Origin: Mycolicibacter nonchromogenicus
GTDB taxonomy: Bacteria; Actinomycetota; Actinomycetes; Mycobacteriales; Mycobacteriaceae
NCBI RefSeq assembly: GCF_002101775.1
Contig: NZ_LQPI01000075.1
Span: 1-34,820, forward strand
DNA length: 34,820 nt
Direction: 5' to 3'
Within the stretch, counting starts at the first letter, position 1. Every line of letters starts with the position of its first letter. The notes under the pieces are model-generated. The model was not told the DNA's origin. It worked only from the letters and a program-made list of their open reading frames with translations, and ran no database searches. The translations under genes and the position numbers were made by a program. Of this stretch, positions 6,624-17,446 are shown one piece after another.

Positions 6624-7434
6624 CGACCGGGAGGCGTTGCACTCCGGGGAACTGGAGATCCTGGGCCGCATCCGCTCGGCGAGCAACGCCACCTTCCTGT
6701 GTCAGGCGGTGCGGGGGGAGCACCGTGTGCACTGCGTGTACAAGCCGGTTGCCGGTGAACAGCCGCTCTGGGACTTTCCCGACGGAACCCTGGCGGGCCG
6801 GGAGCTCGGCGCGCACCTGATCTCGGTCGAATTGGGCTGGAATCTGGTTCCCTACACCATCATTCGCGATGGTCCGGCCGGCCCGGGGATGGTGCAGCGC
6901 TGGGTCGATCAACCCGAAGACGACGACGAAACCCACGACGCGTCGTCGGCGCCGGACCTGGTGGACGTGGTTCCGGGCAACCATGTCCCGGCCGGTTACC
7001 TGCCGGTGTTGCAGGCCTACGGCCACAACGGCGACCCGGTCACGCTGGTGCACGCCGACGACATCCGGCTGCGCCGCCTGGCCGTCTTCGATGTGGTGAT
7101 CAACAACGCCGACCGCAAAGGCGGACACATTCTGTGTGGCACCGACGGCCGGGTCTACGGGGTGGACCACGGCGTGAGCCTGCACACCCAGGACAAGTTG
7201 CGCACCGTGCTGTGGGGGTGGGCGGGCAAGCCGGTGACCGACCTCGACGACGACGCGCTGCCGGCCCTGTCCCGGCTGCTGGCCGCACTCGACGGTCCAT
7301 TGTCGGTGGCCCTGCAACCACACCTGACCGCCCCGGAGATCGCGGCGCTGCGCGTGCGGGTCGCCGACCTGCTGGAGCATCCGGTGATGCCGAGCCCGAA
7401 CCGTCATCGCCCGATACCCTGGCCGGCCTTCTGA
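6598..7434 (+). CDS. SCO1664 family protein, kinase-like fold (Rv2133c-like)
   Basis: A 278-aa soluble protein (MSPMTQTSDDREALHSGELEILGRI...). Motifs resemble the PI3/4-kinase-like fold: a VYKPVAGEQPLWDFP segment with the ATP-binding Lys, then VFDVVINNADRKGGHILC with the catalytic-loop NNADRKxxH, then VYGVDHGVSL with the metal-binding Asp. Family members are paired with DUF3090 genes in actinobacteria; the substrate is unknown. A start at the second ATG (6607) is possible. Kinase activity is an inference from these motifs. Stop TGA at 7432-7434, followed by a 124-base gap holding a long palindrome. Confidence 0.85.
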   Translation: MSPMTQTSDDREALHSGELEILGRIRSASNATFLCQAVRGEHRVHCVYKPVAGEQPLWDFPDGTLAGRELGAHLISVELGWNLVPYTIIRDGPAGPGMVQRWVDQPEDDDETHDASSAPDLVDVVPGNHVPAGYLPVLQAYGHNGDPVTLVHADDIRLRRLAVFDVVINNADRKGGHILCGTDGRVYGVDHGVSLHTQDKLRTVLWGWAGKPVTDLDDDALPALSRLLAALDGPLSVALQPHLTAPEIAALRVRVADLLEHPVMPSPNRHRPIPWPAF

Positions 7435-7463
7435 TCACGCGGGTCGGCTTCGCGGGCGGCCAC

Positions 7464-7519
7464 CGAGTGTGCGGTTTGATCGGTGAAAATCGCTACCGGC
7501 CTACCAAACCGCACACTCG
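7464..7519. repeat. Palindromic intergenic element, 15-bp perfect arms
   Basis: CGAGTGTGCGGTTTG (7464-7478) and CAAACCGCACACTCG (7505-7519) are perfect inverted repeats around 26 bases, which hold CGGT/ACCG (7481-7484, 7495-7498). Its ends share CGAGTGTGCG with the 62-63-bp palindromes elsewhere in the window, but the interior differs. It may act as a terminator before cysQ. Confidence 0.8.
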
Positions 7520-7558
7520 CGAAGTCGGCGCCGCGCGGCGTCGGGGATACTTCCAGAC

Positions 7559-8344
7559 GTGACGCTGACCGACGCGGCGCTGGCCGCCGAACTGGCAGTC
7601 GAGGCCGGCAAGCTCCTGTTGGCGGTGCGTGACCAGGTGGGTTTCGCCCAACCGTGGCACCTCGGCGACGCCGGTGACGGCCGGGCCAACCAGCTGATCA
7701 TCCGCAGACTGCGTGAGGAGCGCCCCGGGGACGCGGTGCTCAGCGAGGAATCGCCGGACAACCTGGCCCGGCTGCGGTCAGACCGGGTCTGGATCGTCGA
7801 CCCGCTCGACGGCACCCGCGAATTCACCACCCCTGGACGCGAAGACTGGGCGGTGCACATCGCGCTGTGGCAGCGCGGCGGTCCCGACGGCTTCGGCAGC
7901 ATCACCGACGCCGCGGTGTCGCTGCCGGCCTACGCCAACCGGAGCAACGTGGTGTTCCGCAGCGACATGGTCGCCCGGCCCGACACGCCCGCCGAGCTGC
8001 CCAACCCGATTCGGATCGCGGTCAGCGCCTCCCGGATGCCCGCGGTGGTGCGGCTCATCCGCGACGTGTTGCCGGTCGAGCCGGTGCTGATGGGTTCGGC
8101 GGGCGCCAAGGCGATGGCCGTGGTGCGCGGCGACGTGGACGCCTACCTGCATGCCGGCGGGCAGTGGGAGTGGGATTCCGCGGCCCCGGCCGGTGTCGTG
8201 CTGGCGGCGGGGCTGCACGCCTCCCGGATCGACGGGTCGCCCCTGCGCTACAACCGCCCCGACCCCTACCTGCCCGACCTGCTGATGTGCCGGCCCGACG
8301 TGGCGCCGATCCTGTTGGACGCGATGCGGCGGACCGTGCTGTAA
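7559..8344 (+). CDS. cysQ: 3'-phosphoadenosine 5'-phosphate phosphatase CysQ (inositol monophosphatase family)
   Basis: A 261-aa Mg-dependent, Li-sensitive-type phosphatase that removes the 3' phosphate from PAP/PAPS in sulfate assimilation; mycobacterial members also act on inositol-1-phosphate and fructose-1,6-bisphosphate. Metal-site motifs are present: VLSEESPDN, WIVDPLDGTREF (the DPxDGT signature) and near the end WEWDSAAPAGVVLAAG. The start is GTG 7559 (MTLTDAALAAELAVEAG); GATACT (7546-7551) could serve as a -10 seven bases earlier. Size and order match Rv2131c. The stop codon lies inside a 10-bp inverted repeat that frames the whole gap to mshC. Confidence 0.93.
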   Translation: MTLTDAALAAELAVEAGKLLLAVRDQVGFAQPWHLGDAGDGRANQLIIRRLREERPGDAVLSEESPDNLARLRSDRVWIVDPLDGTREFTTPGREDWAVHIALWQRGGPDGFGSITDAAVSLPAYANRSNVVFRSDMVARPDTPAELPNPIRIAVSASRMPAVVRLIRDVLPVEPVLMGSAGAKAMAVVRGDVDAYLHAGGQWEWDSAAPAGVVLAAGLHASRIDGSPLRYNRPDPYLPDLLMCRPDVAPILLDAMRRTVL

Positions 8345-8473
8345 GGCCGTGCTTTTGCGGCGGTTCCAGCTTCGCCTCGCCTCCGGCGAGCCTCGCCAAA
8401 CCGCCGTGCTCATTCGGCGGTTCCAGCTTCGCCTCGCCTCCGGCGAGTCTCGCTAAACCGCCGGGCCTTACAG
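8339..8473. repeat. Outer inverted repeat framing the cysQ-mshC gap
   Basis: CTGTAAGGCC (8339-8348), which contains the cysQ stop TAA, is the exact reverse complement of GGCCTTACAG (8464-8473), which overlaps the mshC -10. The two arms enclose the tandem palindromes at 8358-8463, so the 135-bp block is a nested palindrome. Confidence 0.85.
8358..8463. repeat. Two tandem 49-bp palindromic units (57-bp period)
   Basis: Units at 8358-8406 and 8415-8463 differ by only two C-to-T changes. Each starts CGGCGGTT and ends AACCGCCG (8-bp perfect arms) and carries an inner CTCGCC-TCC-GGCGAG hairpin. They lie between two rightward genes. They resemble a REP-type dispersed palindrome; the frame that reads through them from cysQ DNA is not coding. 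Confidence 0.9.
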
Positions 8474-8474
8474 T
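8469..8474 (+). promoter_or_regulatory. mshC -10 element, leaderless
   Basis: TACAGT ends 7 bases before the ATG at 8482. It overlaps the right arm of the outer inverted repeat, so palindrome extrusion or a binding protein could affect it. No -35 match was seen. Confidence 0.45.
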
Positions 8475-8481
8475 CGTGGGC

Positions 8482-9717
8482 ATGCAATCGTGGTCCGCGC
8501 CGGCAGTTCCGGTCCTGCCCGGGCAGGGCCCGGCGCTGCGCCTCTATGACACCGCAGACCGGCAGGTGCGTCCGGTTTCGCCGGGCCCGACGGCCGGCAT
8601 GTACGTCTGCGGCATCACGCCCTATGACGCCACGCATCTCGGCCACGCCGCCACCTATCTGGTGTTCGACCTGATTCACCGGCTCTGGCTCGACGCCGGT
8701 CATCAGGTGAACCACGTGCAGAACGTCACCGACGTGGATGACCCGCTGCTCGAGCGCGCCGAGCGCGACGGAGTGCAGTGGCAGGACTTGGCGGCCAGCC
8801 AGGTCGAGTTGTTCGCCGCCGACATGACCGCGTTGCGGGTGATTCCGCCGCGCGCCTACGTGGCGGCCACCGAGGCGATCCCCGAGGTCATCGAGCTCAT
8901 CGAAAAGATGCTGGCGGCCGGATCGGCCTACATCGTCGACGGCGACTACCCCGACATCTACTTTCGCGCCGACTCCACCGAGCAGTTCGGCTACGAGTCC
9001 GGGCTGGACCGCGCCACCATGCTGGAGCTGTTCGCCGAGCGCGGCGGCGATCCCGACCGGGCCGGCAAGACCGATCCGCTCGACGCCCTGCTGTGGCGCG
9101 CCGCCCGCCCGGGTGAGCCCAGTTGGCCCGCACCGTTCGGGGCCGGCCGGCCGGGCTGGCATGTCGAGTGCGCCGCGATCGCGTTGAGCCGTATCGGTTC
9201 GGGGCTCGACATCCAGGGCGGCGGCTCCGATCTGGTCTTCCCGCACCACGAGTTCTCCGCCGCCCATGCCGAATCCCTCACCGGGGAGCGTCGTTTCGCC
9301 CGGCACTACGTGCACGCCGGCATGATCGGCTGGGACGGGCACAAGATGTCCAAGAGCCGCGGCAACCTGGTGCTGGTGTCCAAGCTGCGCGCCCAGGGCA
9401 CCGAGCCGGCCGCGATCCGGCTGGGTCTGCTGGCCGCGCACTACCGCAGCGACCGGTTCTGGGACGACGCGACCCTGGCGGCCGCCGAGGCCAGGCTGGC
9501 GCGCTGGCGGGCCGCGACCACGCTTCCCGCCGGACCGGCTGCCGAGGACGTCATCGCCCGGGTGCGCCGCTATCTGGCCGATGACCTCGACACCGTCAAG
9601 GCGCTGGCGGCGCTGGACGGCTGGACGACCGACGCGCTGGAATACGGCGGCCATGACACTGCCGCACCGCGGCTGGTGGCCACGGCGGTCGATGCGCTGC
9701 TGGGTGTGGCGCTCTAG
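8482..9717 (+). CDS. mshC: L-cysteine:1D-myo-inosityl 2-amino-2-deoxy-glucopyranoside ligase MshC
   Basis: ATP-dependent ligase that joins cysteine to GlcN-Ins, the penultimate step of mycothiol synthesis; related to cysteinyl-tRNA synthetase. From ATG 8482 the product is 411 aa (MQSWSAPAVPVLPG), near the usual 414. It has the Zn-site Cys in GMYVCGITPYDATHLGHAATY with the HIGH-like motif, the WHVECAAIA segment, GGGSDLVFPHHE and HKMSKSRGNL (KMSKS). It lacks the anticodon-binding C-terminal domain of true CysS, as expected. Frames reaching upstream to 7867 run through cysQ and the palindromes and are not the start. Confidence 0.96.
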   Translation: MQSWSAPAVPVLPGQGPALRLYDTADRQVRPVSPGPTAGMYVCGITPYDATHLGHAATYLVFDLIHRLWLDAGHQVNHVQNVTDVDDPLLERAERDGVQWQDLAASQVELFAADMTALRVIPPRAYVAATEAIPEVIELIEKMLAAGSAYIVDGDYPDIYFRADSTEQFGYESGLDRATMLELFAERGGDPDRAGKTDPLDALLWRAARPGEPSWPAPFGAGRPGWHVECAAIALSRIGSGLDIQGGGSDLVFPHHEFSAAHAESLTGERRFARHYVHAGMIGWDGHKMSKSRGNLVLVSKLRAQGTEPAAIRLGLLAAHYRSDRFWDDATLAAAEARLARWRAATTLPAGPAAEDVIARVRRYLADDLDTVKALAALDGWTTDALEYGGHDTAAPRLVATAVDALLGVAL

Positions 9718-9734
9718 ACCACCCGCGGCGGGGG

Positions 9735-9740
9735 TAGTTT
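9735..9740 (+). promoter_or_regulatory. -10 element of the SDR gene, leaderless
   Basis: TAGTTT lies 6 bases before the ATG at 9747, the spacing of a leaderless transcript; no ribosome binding site is visible. It lies 18 bases after the mshC stop. Confidence 0.5.
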
Positions 9741-9746
9741 GAGCGC

Positions 9747-10625
9747 ATGTCTGCGATTGGATCCCAAGTCATCTTCATCACCGGCGGCGCGCACGGTATC
9801 GGCGAGCAGTTGGCCCGTCGGCTGCACTCCAAAGGCGCCTCGGTGGTGGTGACCGATCTGGATGAGACCGCCCTGACCAAGCTGGCCGACGACCTCGGCG
9901 ACCGGGTGCTGACCGCGGTCGCCGACGTGCGGGATCTGAGCGCCATGGAGTCGGTGGCCGCGCAGGCCGTGCAGCGTTTCGGCGGCATCGACACCGTGGT
10001 CGCCAACGCCGGCATCGCCAGCTACGGCTCGGTGCTGAACGTGGATCCCGAGACGTTCAAGCGGGTCATCGACGTCGACGTCATCGGGGTGTTCAACACC
10101 GTGCGCGCGGCCCTGCCGTCGGTGATCGAGCGGCGCGGCTACGTGCTGGTGGTGTCCTCGCTGGCGGCGTTCGCTCCGCTGGCCGGGATGGCCTCCTACG
10201 ACGTGGCCAAGGCCGGGGTCGAGCACTTCGCCAGCGCGCTGCGTCAGGAGGTCGCCTACCAGGGCGTGGAGGTCGGTTCGGCGCATATGGGCTGGATCGA
10301 CACGCCCCTGGTGCGTGACACCAAGGCCGATCTGGGGGCGTTCGGCGAGATGCTGTCCAAGCTGCCGTGGCCGCTGAACAAGACCACGTCGGTCGAGCAG
10401 TGCGTCGACGCCTTCGTCGCCGGCATCGAGGGCCGTCAGCGCCGCGTCTACTGCCCGCGCTGGGTGGGGCTGTTCCGCTGGCTCAAGCCGGTGCTGACCC
10501 TGCGTGCGGTGGAGGGTCCGTTCATCAAGGGTGCCGCCACCATCGTGCCGCGGATGGACGCCGAAGTCGCCGCGCTGGGCCGCTCTACCAGTGCCTACAA
10601 CGAGGGCCTGGAAAAGGGCGAGTAG
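9747..10625 (+). CDS. Short-chain dehydrogenase/reductase (Rv2129c-like)
   Basis: A 292-aa NAD(P)-dependent oxidoreductase of the classical SDR type. Cofactor motif FITGGAHGIGEQL at residues 10-22, acidic end of beta-2 (VVVTDLDE) suggesting NAD preference, VVANAGIA (NAG motif), catalytic Ser in LVVSSLAAFAPLAG and YDVAK (Tyr/Lys). The C-terminal extension VGLFRWLKPVLTLRAVEGPF is hydrophobic and may contact membrane or a lipid substrate; the substrate is unknown. Position after mshC matches Rv2129c. It converges with the PAC2 gene; the two stops are 3 bases apart. Confidence 0.9.
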   Translation: MSAIGSQVIFITGGAHGIGEQLARRLHSKGASVVVTDLDETALTKLADDLGDRVLTAVADVRDLSAMESVAAQAVQRFGGIDTVVANAGIASYGSVLNVDPETFKRVIDVDVIGVFNTVRAALPSVIERRGYVLVVSSLAAFAPLAGMASYDVAKAGVEHFASALRQEVAYQGVEVGSAHMGWIDTPLVRDTKADLGAFGEMLSKLPWPLNKTTSVEQCVDAFVAGIEGRQRRVYCPRWVGLFRWLKPVLTLRAVEGPFIKGAATIVPRMDAEVAALGRSTSAYNEGLEKGE

Positions 10626-10628
10626 CGC

Positions 10629-11495
10629 TCAGCGCCGCCGGCGGCGCAGGTAGCGCTCGAACTCCGCGGCCAGCGCGTCGCCGTCGATCTTGTTCAGCGC
10701 CTCGGTCATGTCGACCTCGGCGTCGCCGCGTTCCTCCAACGAGGTCACATAGTCGGCGATCTCGTCGTCTTCGCTGGCCATCTCGGTGACCGCCTGCTCC
10801 CACTCCTCGGCCTGGGCCGGCAGGTCGCCCAGCGGCACCTCGATGTCCAGCGCGTCCTCGACACGCTGCAGCAGGGCGACGGTGGCCTTGGGGTTGGGTG
10901 GCTGCGACACGTAGTGCGGAACCGCCGCCCAGAAGGTGACCGCCGGAATCCCGGCCGCCACGCAGGCGTCCTGCAGCACCCCGGTGATCCCCGTCGGCCC
11001 CTCGTAGCGGGTCTCGGTCAACCCGAAGCGGGTGGCTGACTCCGCCGAGTAGGCCGCCCCCGAGACCGGCACCGGGCGGGTGTGGGGGGTGTCGGCCAGC
11101 AGCGCGCCCAGGATCACCACGGTGTCGACATCGAGTTGTTCGATGACGCCCAGCAGCTCGGCGCAGAACGTCCGCCACCGCATGTTGGGTTCGACGCCGT
11201 GCATCAGCACGATGTCGCGGTCGCTGCCCGGCGGCCGGCAGTGCGAAATGCGCATCGAGGGCCAGACCAGCTCCCGGGTGACGCCGTCGAGCTGGCGGAT
11301 CACCGGCCGATTCACCTGGTAGTCGTAGTAGGCCTCGTCGTCGATCTCGACGATCAGCCGAGCCTCCCAGATGTTGTTCAGATGCTGCACCGCGTCGCTG
11401 GCGGCGTCCCCGGCGTCGTTCCAGCCCTCGAACGCAGCCACCACGATGGTGTTGTGCAGTTCGGGGAGGGCAGGGCCGTCATCGCCTCGGGTCAC
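10629..11495 (-). CDS. PAC2 family protein (Rv2125-like)
   Basis: A 288-aa protein of the PAC2 (proteasome assembly chaperone-like) family: ELHNTIVVAAFEGWNDAGDAASDAVQHL at the N-terminus, VLMHGVEPNMRWRTF, the GALLADTPHTRPVPVSGAA segment and a basic C-terminus RYLRRRRR. Actinobacterial members are uncharacterised; a proteasome role is not shown by sequence. The frame opens at 11519, but TACCCT on the minus strand (11502-11507) sits 6 bases before GTG 11493-11495, favouring this leaderless start. It diverges from metH. Confidence 0.88.
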   Translation of the reverse strand: MTRGDDGPALPELHNTIVVAAFEGWNDAGDAASDAVQHLNNIWEARLIVEIDDEAYYDYQVNRPVIRQLDGVTRELVWPSMRISHCRPPGSDRDIVLMHGVEPNMRWRTFCAELLGVIEQLDVDTVVILGALLADTPHTRPVPVSGAAYSAESATRFGLTETRYEGPTGITGVLQDACVAAGIPAVTFWAAVPHYVSQPPNPKATVALLQRVEDALDIEVPLGDLPAQAEEWEQAVTEMASEDDEIADYVTSLEERGDAEVDMTEALNKIDGDALAAEFERYLRRRRR

Positions 11496-11501
11496 AAGGC
11501 C

Positions 11502-11507
11502 AGGGTA
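11502..11507 (-). promoter_or_regulatory. -10 element of the PAC2 gene
   Basis: Minus-strand TACCCT, 6 bases before GTG 11495. This fits a leaderless transcript and argues against the start eight codons upstream, which would lie over the promoter. Confidence 0.5.
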
Positions 11508-11593
11508 AGGCCTGTGCACAGATCAGGGGCCGCGCAGGACCGGCCGAGTCGGCTGGTTGGTCGGGGCATTGGTCCCCACACCGGGCGACCACG

Positions 11594-11599
11594 TAGACT
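11594..11599 (+). promoter_or_regulatory. metH -10 element
   Basis: TAGACT, with a possible -35 TTGGTC at 11569-11574 (19-base spacing). A start about 6-7 bases downstream would begin the transcript at about 11606, right at the first base of the riboswitch aptamer. Confidence 0.55.
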
Positions 11600-11605
11600 T
11601 TCCAC

Positions 11606-11693
11606 GGTCGAGAGGCGTTGCAACGGTTCGCCGGCCCTGCCGGTGACCGCCACGCTCGACGGAGTTAAGGACGCCTTCCGCCCACGGAAGGAG
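11606..11693 (+). ncRNA. S-adenosylhomocysteine (SAH) riboswitch with anti-SD hairpin
   Basis: The layout matches the SAH riboswitch. P1 is GTCGAG (11607-11612) with CTCGAC (11655-11660). The conserved GCGTTGCAA follows, then a P2 hairpin (11624-11649), then CCACGCTCG. A 6-bp pseudoknot forms between AGGCGT (11613-11618) and ACGCCT (11671-11676). Downstream, CCTTCCG (11674-11680) can pair with CGGAAGG (11685-11691), hiding the GGAAGGAG ribosome binding site (11686-11693). The pseudoknot and this hairpin share 11674-11676 and so exclude each other: SAH binding should free the ribosome site and switch metH on. Family function is known; the switch logic here is inferred. Confidence 0.9.
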
Positions 11694-11698
11694 CCCGC

Positions 11699-15430
<3,732 letters not shown>

Positions 15431-15447
15431 GCGGAGATGCTGCCCTG

Positions 15448-16152
15448 ATGGGCCCGTTGCGCGCGGTGCTGTGCGACATGGACGGCACCCTGGTCGATTC
15501 CGAGAAGCTGTGGGACGTCGCGATGGTCGCGCTCTACGACCGCCTCGGCGGGGTGCTGACACCACAGGTGCGGGCGGCCACGGTCGGCGGGTGTGCGGAA
15601 GACACCATGCGGATCGTCTACGACGACCTGGGGCTGCCGCTCGATCCGGCGGACATGGCGGACTCGGCGCGCTGGCTGCACGAGTACACCGGTGAACTGT
15701 TCGACGCGGGCCTGCCCTGGTGCGACGGCGCCCGGGAACTGCTCGACGAGCTGGCCGGTGCGGGGATGCCGACGGCCCTGGTGACCAACACCCCGCGGAT
15801 GCTGGCCGAGCGGGCGCTGGGCAGCATCGGCCGGCATTACTTCGCCGCGGTGGTCTGCGGCGACGAGGTGCCGTCGGGCAAACCGGCGCCGGACCCCTAC
15901 CTGCGTGCCGCCGCGCTGTTGGACACCGATCCGCGCTGGTGTCTGGCCGTGGAGGACTCGCCGACGGGCGCCGCCGCGGCCGAGGCGGCCGGGTGCGCGG
16001 TGCTGGTGGTGCCCAATGCGCTGCCGGTGCCCGCCGGTGTCCGGCGTCACCAGGTGGCGTCGCTGACCGGGCTCGGGCTCAGCGACCTGCACGACATCTG
16101 CGCCGCGCTCGCCATCCGCGAGGGTGCGTGTTTGCCCGCCGACACGCCGTGA
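15448..16152 (+). CDS. HAD-superfamily phosphatase, beta-phosphoglucomutase-like
   Basis: A 234-aa HAD hydrolase. Motif I CDMDGTLVDSEKLW (nucleophile and acid Asp), alpha-helical cap (residues about 20-85), motif II ALVTNTPR, motif III Lys in DEVPSGKPAPDPYL and motif IV AVEDSPTGAAAAEAAG. The substrate cannot be told from sequence; subfamily members act on sugar phosphates or phosphoglycolate. It follows metH by 17 bases and may be co-transcribed. Oddity: the last 12 codons (IREGACLPADTP) and the stop lie in a dispersed palindromic repeat, so the C-terminal tail is repeat-derived and probably replaced the original end. Confidence 0.92.
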   Translation: MGPLRAVLCDMDGTLVDSEKLWDVAMVALYDRLGGVLTPQVRAATVGGCAEDTMRIVYDDLGLPLDPADMADSARWLHEYTGELFDAGLPWCDGARELLDELAGAGMPTALVTNTPRMLAERALGSIGRHYFAAVVCGDEVPSGKPAPDPYLRAAALLDTDPRWCLAVEDSPTGAAAAEAAGCAVLVVPNALPVPAGVRRHQVASLTGLGLSDLHDICAALAIREGACLPADTP

Positions 16153-16178
16153 CAGCTGTGCATCTGTGCACGCTCGCG
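16117..16178. repeat. 62-bp dispersed palindrome, copy A
   Basis: CGCGAG at 16117-16122 and CTCGCG at 16173-16178 bound a 62-base imperfect palindrome. Its first 33 bases (16117-16149) are identical to copy B at 25278-25310. It supplies the stop codon of the HAD gene. The remaining gap to hisE (16179-16231) holds no other feature that I recognise. Confidence 0.85.
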
Positions 16179-16231
16179 CCGGTTGGCGACGGCCCCCGCG
16201 GCGAAACTGCTGTGACCGCCGCTGACCGGGC

Positions 16232-16513
16232 ATGAAACAATCTCTGCCTGTGAAGACCTTCGAGGAGCTGTTCGCCGAGCTCGGTGAGCGTGCCGCGACC
16301 CGGCCGGCCGGAAGTGGCACCGTCGCGGCGCTGGACGCCGGTGTACACACGATCGGCAAGAAGATCCTGGAGGAGGCCGGCGAGGTGTGGCTGGCCGCCG
16401 AGTACCAGTCCGACGAGGACCTGGCCGAGGAGATCAGCCAGCTGATGTATTGGACCCAGGTGCTGATGATCTCGCGCGGGCTGACGCTGGCCGACGTCTA
16501 CGGAAAGCTGTGA
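16232..16513 (+). CDS. hisE: Phosphoribosyl-ATP pyrophosphohydrolase
   Basis: Second step of histidine synthesis: hydrolyses phosphoribosyl-ATP to phosphoribosyl-AMP. The 93-aa product has the all-alpha MazG-like fold with LEEAGEVWLAAEY (EExxE metal site) and LAEEISQLMYWTQVLMISRG. Length equals the M. tuberculosis protein. The ATG 16232 start has no ribosome binding site; GTG 16250 (VKTFEELF) lies 6 bases after a CAATCT and is a possible leaderless start. hisG follows 2 bases after the stop, forming a hisEG unit apart from the main his operon, as in other mycobacteria. Confidence 0.95.
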   Translation: MKQSLPVKTFEELFAELGERAATRPAGSGTVAALDAGVHTIGKKILEEAGEVWLAAEYQSDEDLAEEISQLMYWTQVLMISRGLTLADVYGKL

Positions 16514-16515
16514 GC

Positions 16516-17376
16516 ATGTTGCGTGTCGCGGTCCCCAACAAGGGGGCGCTCAGTGAGGCTGCTGCGGCGATGCTGTCGGAGGCCGGCTACCGCAGCCGCA
16601 CCGACGCCAAAGACCTGACCGTCATCGACCCGGCCAACAAGGTCGAGTTCTTCTTCCTGCGGCCCAAGGACATCGCGATCTACGTCGGGTCCGGCGAACT
16701 GGACTTCGGGATCACCGGCCGGGATCTGGCCGCCGAATCCGGGGCGCCGGTGGCCGAGCGGCTGGCGCTGGGATTCGGCTACTCCCGGTTCCGCTACGCC
16801 GCCCCCGCCGGGCGGGAGTGGGTCGCTGCGGACCTGGTCGGCAAGCGCATCGCCACCGCGTATCCGAACCTGGTCCGTAAGGATCTGGCCGGAAAGGGCA
16901 TCGAGGCCACCGTCATCCGGCTCGACGGGGCGGTGGAGATCTCGATCCAGCTGGGCGTGGCCGACGCGATCGCCGACGTGGTGGGTTCCGGGCGCACCCT
17001 GCGCCAGCACGGACTGGTGGCTTTCGGTGAGTCGCTCTGCGATTCCGAAGCGGTGCTGATCGAGGGCGCGACCGCCAATGCCCGCAGTGCTGAAACCGCC
17101 GCTGCCCGCGACCAGTTGGCCGCCCGGGTGCAGGGCGTGGTGTTCGGCCAGCAGTATCTGATGCTCGACTACGACTGCCCGCGTGCGGTTCTCGACCAGG
17201 CCACCGCGATCACCCCGGGCTTGGAGTCGCCGACCATCGCCCCGCTCGCCGACCCGGACTGGGCGGCGGTGCGCGCCCTGGTGCCGCGGCGCGGGGTCAA
17301 CGCGATCATGGACGAGCTGGCCGCGATCGGCGCGAAGGCCATCCTCGCCTCGGATATCAGGTTCTGCCGATTTTGA
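16516..17376 (+). CDS. hisG: ATP phosphoribosyltransferase (long form)
   Basis: First, feedback-controlled step of histidine synthesis: joins ATP and PRPP. 286 aa from ATG 16516 (MLRVAVPNKGALSEAA). The product has the two catalytic lobes with DFGITGRDLAAE and the PRPP-loop region ADAIADVVGSGRTLRQHGL, plus the C-terminal regulatory ACT-like domain (about residues 212-286, ending in RGVNAIMDELAAIGAKAILASDIRFCRF) that binds histidine in the long-form family. The open frame extends upstream into hisE, but the start is fixed by homologous length and position 2 bases after the hisE stop. Confidence 0.96.
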   Translation: MLRVAVPNKGALSEAAAAMLSEAGYRSRTDAKDLTVIDPANKVEFFFLRPKDIAIYVGSGELDFGITGRDLAAESGAPVAERLALGFGYSRFRYAAPAGREWVAADLVGKRIATAYPNLVRKDLAGKGIEATVIRLDGAVEISIQLGVADAIADVVGSGRTLRQHGLVAFGESLCDSEAVLIEGATANARSAETAAARDQLAARVQGVVFGQQYLMLDYDCPRAVLDQATAITPGLESPTIAPLADPDWAAVRALVPRRGVNAIMDELAAIGAKAILASDIRFCRF

Positions 17377-17406
17377 GCAGTCCCGGTAACTGACGCGTCA
17401 CCGTGT

Positions 17407-17441
17407 TAGCGTCCGGTTGTCGGCTCGACTGGCCCGGGAGG
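17407..17441 (+). promoter_or_regulatory. Promoter -10 and ribosome binding site of the DUF4126 gene
   Basis: TAGCGT (17407-17412) is a plausible -10. GGGAGG (17436-17441) sits 5 bases before GTG 17447 and decides that start over the adjacent GTG 17444. A perfect palindrome TGACGCGTCA lies just upstream at 17391-17400. Confidence 0.45.
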
Positions 17442-17446
17442 TAGTG

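Noticed and set aside
8358..8463. CRISPR-like repeat-spacer array
   Set aside because: Only two units, no unique spacers of constant length, each unit is itself a palindrome, and no cas gene is nearby.
7867..8481. Upstream extension of the mshC frame
   Set aside because: It runs through cysQ in another frame and through the tandem palindromes; MshC homologues start at MQSW, and a -10 element lies just before ATG 8482.
10629..11495. PAC2 protein as a component of the Pup-proteasome system
   Set aside because: The family name comes from eukaryotic proteasome assembly chaperones; nothing in this sequence or its divergent placement beside metH supports a link to PrcBA.
11520..11698. Cobalamin riboswitch before metH
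   Set aside because: B12 control of methionine synthase genes was considered, but no B12-box-like sequence or size is present, whereas the SAH aptamer pattern fits fully.
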